Part shown: piece by piece, positions 13,501 to 16,354 of the stretch
Layout of the letters: each line of letters begins with the position of its first letter
Numbering within the stretch: the first letter of the stretch is position 1
Source of the DNA: UBA8437 sp963578885
GTDB lineage: Bacteria; Planctomycetota; Planctomycetia; Planctomycetales; Planctomycetaceae
Direction of reading: 5' to 3'
Length of the DNA: 16,354 bases
NCBI GenBank assembly: GCA_963578885.1
Contig: CAUZEQ010000085.1
Coordinates: 1 to 16,354, forward strand
The notes under the pieces: model-generated
Database searches by the model: none
What the model saw: the letters and a program-made list of their open reading frames with translations, nothing else
Told to the model about the DNA's origin: nothing
Program-made: the position numbers and the translations under genes

Positions 13501-16354
13501 ACCGAGGCTGACGACCTGGCCCCAGTTCGAGTAGCCGGTGTAGTTCCCGTCGTAGAGTCTCAGTTGCATCCGGTCGGGCCTAACGGCGGGCTTGTCGGCC
13601 GGCGGTTGGGCGGCCTTCTTCCTGGGTGCGGCCTTCTTGTTCGCTGCAGCCGCAGCTCCCTTGGCCGGTGCCACCGGAGGCGGGAAGACGACTGCGGCAA
13701 CGGCCTGAGGGGGGTTGCCGGCCAGGCGGAACCAGAACCGCCCGTCGTTGCTGCCGTACAGCACGCCTCGGACCGGTACCTGGGTGTCGGGATCCGGCGA
13801 GGTGAACCGCACGCGGGAGACGAGCTTGAGGTCCTTCATGTCGACGGTCAGCTGCTTGGGAGTCGCCCCGTCCGGTTCACTCTGCCAGTACGTCCTGGGA
13901 TCACGATCGATGGCCATCAACGGGCTGTGCTCGATCGCGGTATCGCTGGCCTGGGCACCGGCGGGCAACTCGCCGGTGGTGGCGGTGCCTTCGAAGATGC
14001 CCGAGTGAGGCGAGGTTTCCCTGAGCGTGGCCTGCACCTGGTCTCCACTCTGGGCGGTCAGCTTGATCACCACCTGGTCGAACTCGTCGCCGAAGTCGCG
14101 GTCCTTGTCCTTGACCCTCAGGTAGATCGGGTTTCCCGGCTTGATCTGGTTGGCCGGCCGCTGCTGCGAGACCCGCTGATCGGCCTCCTCGCGCTGCCGG
14201 GCCTCACGCTCGAGCCGCTCGCTGAACGTCTCTTCCTTCGAATCGATGATCAGGCTGCTCGAGATCGAGAACTCCCCATCGGCGGCGATGATGATGTCGA
14301 CGTCCGAGAGCGGGACCTTCTTGAATTCTCGCTTGAAGGCGTCGGGATAGTCACAGCGGATCTTGTCCTTACCGGTGACCTGCAGCTTGCGGTCGCCCTT
14401 CTGGACCGGTCCCAGCTCGGTCGGGAGATCGACTCGGAACAGCCCCTTGCCGGCTCCCCCGCTGATCAGGAACACCCGCTCGACGTCGCCGCCGGGCTCG
14501 GTGGTCACGATCACCGGAATCCGGTTGTGGCCGCGGCTGATGCCCAGGTCGCTGTCCTGGACGACGATCGAGAGCGGCAGGCCGGGGGTGTGAGTCCGCT
14601 TGCTGTTGCGGCCGAGTCGGCCGACGGTCCGCAGCAGGTTCAACTGGTCGATGTAGCGTTCCTCGTCGCGGTAGACTTCCGAGAGACTGTAGAGGGCCTG
14701 GTTGGCGAGTTCGATCGAGGGGACTCGATCGAGGACTCCGCGGAAGATCGCCCGTGCCTCGTCTCGATCGCCTCGACGATGCGCCAGCACACCGCGGAGG
14801 AACTCGGCGCGGATGACCACGTCGAGTTCGCGGCTGTTGGCGAGTTTTTCAAAGACCAACTCGGCCTGGTCGTAGACCTTCTGGGCCAGAAACGTCTCGC
14901 CGATCCCGAACTCGGCCTCGATCGCCTGCGGCGTCTTGGGGTAGCGGTTCTTGACGGTGGTGTATTCGTTGCGGGCCAGGTCGTATCTCTGGGCCTTGGC
15001 AAAGTTGTTGGCCAACAGCAGCTGGACCTTGGCCTTGGTCTGGTCGTCGAACTGCTTGCTCTCGCTGTGCTTGACGACCCAGCCCCTGAGGATGTCCTCG
15101 ACCCGGTCGTGGTTCTCGTCTCCTCCGGCTGCGATGTGCCGTCGGCAGACAAACAGCACCAGGTCGGCGGGCACTTCGTCCCGGTACCGATCGAACAGTG
15201 CCAGGTTGGCGTTGTAGGTCTCGATCGCCATTTCCTGGTCACCGAGCCTCAGTGACAAAGCCGCCTGCAGCAGCGGAGCCACCGGGCTGTCCTCATCGAT
15301 GGTCAGACCAACCGCACCGACCCGCGAATAGCTCTGGGCGACCACGCTGCGGCCGCTCTTGCGACGCCCTTCGTCGACGGAGGTGATATTGGCGAGCATG
15401 CCGCTGGCCACCGAGGCCGCCGCCATGTAGTCCTCGCGCGTCAACGCGGACTGCACATAGGGCATCAGCCGATCCCAGTCGGTCGTGCTGTTGCCGACGC
15501 TGGTCGTCACTTTCTGGAAGGCCAGCAGCCTGGCGGTGGGTGTCAGCGGCTTGTCGGTCGGCAGTTCGAACAACGCCAGGCTGGCGGCGGCACTGGGTCG
15601 GTGCAGGCGAAGATCGCGGACGACGGTGTAGACCTGCCGCTTCAGCAGATCGGTGGCGTCCTTGTTGCCGCGAACCGTGTCGACCCATCCCTGCGCCAGG
15701 CCCTCGTCAAAGCCCCAGGTCCGGAATGCTCGAGCGTCCTGCCGGGTGCGGCTGGCCCGCACCGTCTTTTCCCACTCGACCAGGTTCGGCTTCTCCTGGC
15801 GGAAGTACCAGTTGGCCAACTGGGCTTCATACGAGCCACGGTAGTCGGATTCGTGAGTGATCAATTCCTGCAGGAACGCCGGTTTCTGAGCCTCCTCGAG
15901 CGAGGCCAGCACGCGACCGGCACAGTAGATCGAGTCGTAGTGGTTGCGTTGAACGCTGACGTGAGACCGCCAGTAGGCGACGGCCAGGTCGTCGAGCTTG
16001 TACTTCTTGAGCGTATCGCCGACCTGGTAGGCGTAGGTGAATGCCGCTCCGTGAGCCTTCTCGGTTCCGACGATCCAGGTATGAACCGCTCGGGCCAGGT
16101 CGGGCGACTTGTTCATATCGGCGGCGACCATCAAGCGGCGGTAGGTGTCGCTGTTGCTCGAGGTGGCCGTGAGCGTCATCAGGTGCCGGCTCGCCTCGCC
16201 GGCCGCTTCGGCCGGGCCGTAGTCGGTCGCCGCGGCCAGCCATTGCAGCGCCAGGGGGTACTCCTTGGGGAACCGCTTGGACAGCATCCCGTAGGCGACC
16301 GTCGATCGTGACCGCTGGTTGCCGGGGGCCTGGTGTCTGAGGTAGTAGGCGTGG
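10591..16354 (-). CDS. Giant TPR / beta-sandwich / discoidin / PA14 protein, N-terminus outside window
   Basis: At least 1920 aa. The frame is open to the right edge (22 more residues before the Met at 16287), so the true start and any signal peptide lie outside. Numbered from that Met: 1-555, alpha-helical TPR-like repeats (e.g. Y.LARNEYTTVKNRYP at 435-450); 568-650, a beta unit; 683-710, charged helix; 716-770, beta unit with DKDRDFGDEFD; 778-858, discoidin-like (AIDRDPRTYWQS, YGSNDGRFW); 870-903, Ala/Lys/Pro linker; about 905-1035, PA14-like (FAAIWSGLLV, IDGRLELP, LEQGTHQLTIFA); 1075-1112, another discoidin-like end; 1130-1610, further beta units with Asp-rich loops; 1625-1898, C-terminal TPRs of the CpoB/BamD style. 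PA14 and discoidin domains bind carbohydrate. A periplasmic or surface-exposed envelope protein is likely, perhaps the load moved by the ExbB/ExbD motor. Ends 103 bp before the exbB-type gene. No catalytic motif seen. Confidence 0.88.
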   Translation of the reverse strand, partial: HAYYLRHQAPGNQRSRSTVAYGMLSKRFPKEYPLALQWLAAATDYGPAEAAGEASRHLMTLTATSSNSDTYRRLMVAADMNKSPDLARAVHTWIVGTEKAHGAAFTYAYQVGDTLKKYKLDDLAVAYWRSHVSVQRNHYDSIYCAGRVLASLEEAQKPAFLQELITHESDYRGSYEAQLANWYFRQEKPNLVEWEKTVRASRTRQDARAFRTWGFDEGLAQGWVDTVRGNKDATDLLKRQVYTVVRDLRLHRPSAAASLALFELPTDKPLTPTARLLAFQKVTTSVGNSTTDWDRLMPYVQSALTREDYMAAASVASGMLANITSVDEGRRKSGRSVVAQSYSRVGAVGLTIDEDSPVAPLLQAALSLRLGDQEMAIETYNANLALFDRYRDEVPADLVLFVCRRHIAAGGDENHDRVEDILRGWVVKHSESKQFDDQTKAKVQLLLANNFAKAQRYDLARNEYTTVKNRYPKTPQAIEAEFGIGETFLAQKVYDQAELVFEKLANSRELDVVIRAEFLRGVLAHRRGDRDEARAIFRGVLDRVPSIELANQALYSLSEVYRDEERYIDQLNLLRTVGRLGRNSKRTHTPGLPLSIVVQDSDLGISRGHNRIPVIVTTEPGGDVERVFLISGGAGKGLFRVDLPTELGPVQKGDRKLQVTGKDKIRCDYPDAFKREFKKVPLSDVDIIIAADGEFSISSSLIIDSKEETFSERLEREARQREEADQRVSQQRPANQIKPGNPIYLRVKDKDRDFGDEFDQVVIKLTAQSGDQVQATLRETSPHSGIFEGTATTGELPAGAQASDTAIEHSPLMAIDRDPRTYWQSEPDGATPKQLTVDMKDLKLVSRVRFTSPDPDTQVPVRGVLYGSNDGRFWFRLAGNPPQAVAAVVFPPPVAPAKGAAAAANKKAAPRKKAAQPPADKPAVRPDRMQLRLYDGNYTGYSNWGQVVSLGRNSKSFETSVADELKWSRPEDLEDDKAQARPFAAIWSGLLVQERDGAARITVSGVRTAIAIDGRLELPVGTANRSVDVWLEQGTHQLTIFAATTAGATGVQASIARADHNSAAVTMLGFRKPDFDLDQKFARPALAREEVQADFSDGEWTMQFEPRELRYIRFDILEYRGEAVAISNIEVSGDDADQKYIPTQADVLALSNNSILEIAGGDLVTATYTDELTERDNATSRLLSGTLTATYYNGVVTPIDYDLVRANNGGVNEIRKRLMRVDPGDKVIIEIVDYDRDASGKQDTITFDVILNDGEAVEFTATETQPYSGIFTKEIFTGDKPGKKVDFVIKPGDRLYVRYIDSQNTFPGHAVPRETVVLVNQPSEAQLTIIESRLQPPPEGSEAAARPVYEYRPEGRDVSRVAFETPLTVEVIDPDRAKDSRSSLVVRLKTSDGASVDVRCVISGAYGNLPPGAPGSDVALEEGRFIGQVILQLGSSGSPAVVPVSAEMPRGLIGGPVITKEDGDEEIQALDSSLVTRVLNLTGKDRIIANYNDESRPDGVAKLLDSSGRLISNGTLAVTDRDYKDPVTRLHVGERLFLMVQDADQDTSDQRDAITVEITGDFGEQETLQLQETQVHSGIFTGSLALKSNEKPVAGNLNREMPVVECYFGDTLHMKYTDPVAGSEDGKLVATIDIPVVIGTDGLVAAFSKTFNDENLAVETKFHIAESYFELFKSHKNLGRDEQKIADLQNGRRVLREVMEDYPDPKYVPRISYLLGQFSQELDQWAEAIESYELIVKQYGEHSLAADAQYKLAQCYELSGDFDQALEGYVTLAATYPKNPLIANVMIRICDHFYKKETYDIAAQVGEKFLEKFSEHEHSARIAFRIGQCHYKAEKYGVAGGAFDRFAKRFPDDELCADSLFWAGESYRMGSDNRLAFRRYNNCRWDFPASDAAKYARGRLALPEMLQQFEAEAAALENDQ
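11500..14586 (-). repeat. Divergent beta-sandwich repeat family with Asp-rich loops in the giant protein
   Basis: Protein-level repeats, numbered from Met at 16287. Each full unit reads V-x-D-x-D-x-D-x5-D, then an ET...SGIF turn, then GD-x5-Y-x-D. The Asp clusters are D727/729/731/737, D1211/1213/1215/1221 and D1520/1522/1524/1530. From the first Asp to the Ser of SGIF is 35 residues in all three. The Y-x-D ends are at 647-649, 1146-1148, 1277-1279, 1469-1471 and 1594-1596, with six residues from the preceding Asp to Tyr each time. Two more units (568-650 and 1343-1471) are degenerate, lacking the third Asp or the SGIF turn. Similar repeats occur in large bacterial and archaeal surface proteins (from memory). 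The Asp loops look like calcium sites. Confidence 0.75.

Noticed and set aside
12376..15255. Plus-strand ORF of 959 codons opposite the giant gene
   Set aside because: The opposite strand encodes clear beta-repeat, discoidin and PA14 motifs over the same bases. The plus-strand product has no recognisable domain and looks like a GC-driven shadow.

Overview
The window (high GC, roughly 60-65% by eye) looks like a chromosome segment of a Planctomycetota bacterium. The reasons are a very large WD40-repeat protein with a Lys-rich linker, exported TPR proteins with discoidin-like and PA14-like domains, a DUF4159 membrane protein, and ExbB/ExbD proteins of an unusual sequence type. This placement is inference from protein style; no rRNA or other marker gene is present.

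Layout. Bases 3-2690 (+) hold the 3' part of a WD40 gene with 21 visible repeats; its 5' end lies outside the window. A 107-bp intergenic stretch follows, filled by a perfect 27-bp inverted repeat with a structured loop, which I read as a REP-like mobile repeat. Everything from 2798 to the right edge is on the minus strand and convergent with the WD40 gene. In transcription order (right to left) it holds: a giant exported-type TPR/beta-sandwich/discoidin/PA14 protein (10591-16354, N-terminus outside the window); an ExbB/TolQ-type proton channel with a signal peptide and a Lys/Ala-rich extension (9546-10487); two different ExbD/TolR-type proteins (9099-9527 and 8651-9058); a small single-TM protein with a Pro/Ala-rich tail (8074-8583); a multi-TM DUF4159 protein (6151-8049); an exported TPR protein (4523-6181); and a lipoprotein with helical repeats and a C-terminal discoidin-like domain (2798-4513). 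The gaps are 9 to 103 bp, one pair overlaps, and no typical terminator lies inside, so these eight genes are probably one operon.

How they may work together. ExbB plus two ExbDs form a proton-driven inner-membrane motor in the TonB/Tol families. No tonB, tolA, tolB or pal gene is visible. In their place are a small single-TM protein, a giant periplasmic or surface protein carrying TPRs at both ends, a second TPR protein and a lipoprotein. The cluster therefore looks like an energised cell-envelope machine related to Tol-Pal/TonB but with different, Planctomycetes-style partners. The function is unknown and this reading is inference. A second REP-like hairpin sits between the two exbD genes and supplies the stop codon of the first.

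No tRNA, rRNA, CRISPR array, transposase or prophage gene was seen. No gene-free stretch exceeds about 110 bp.
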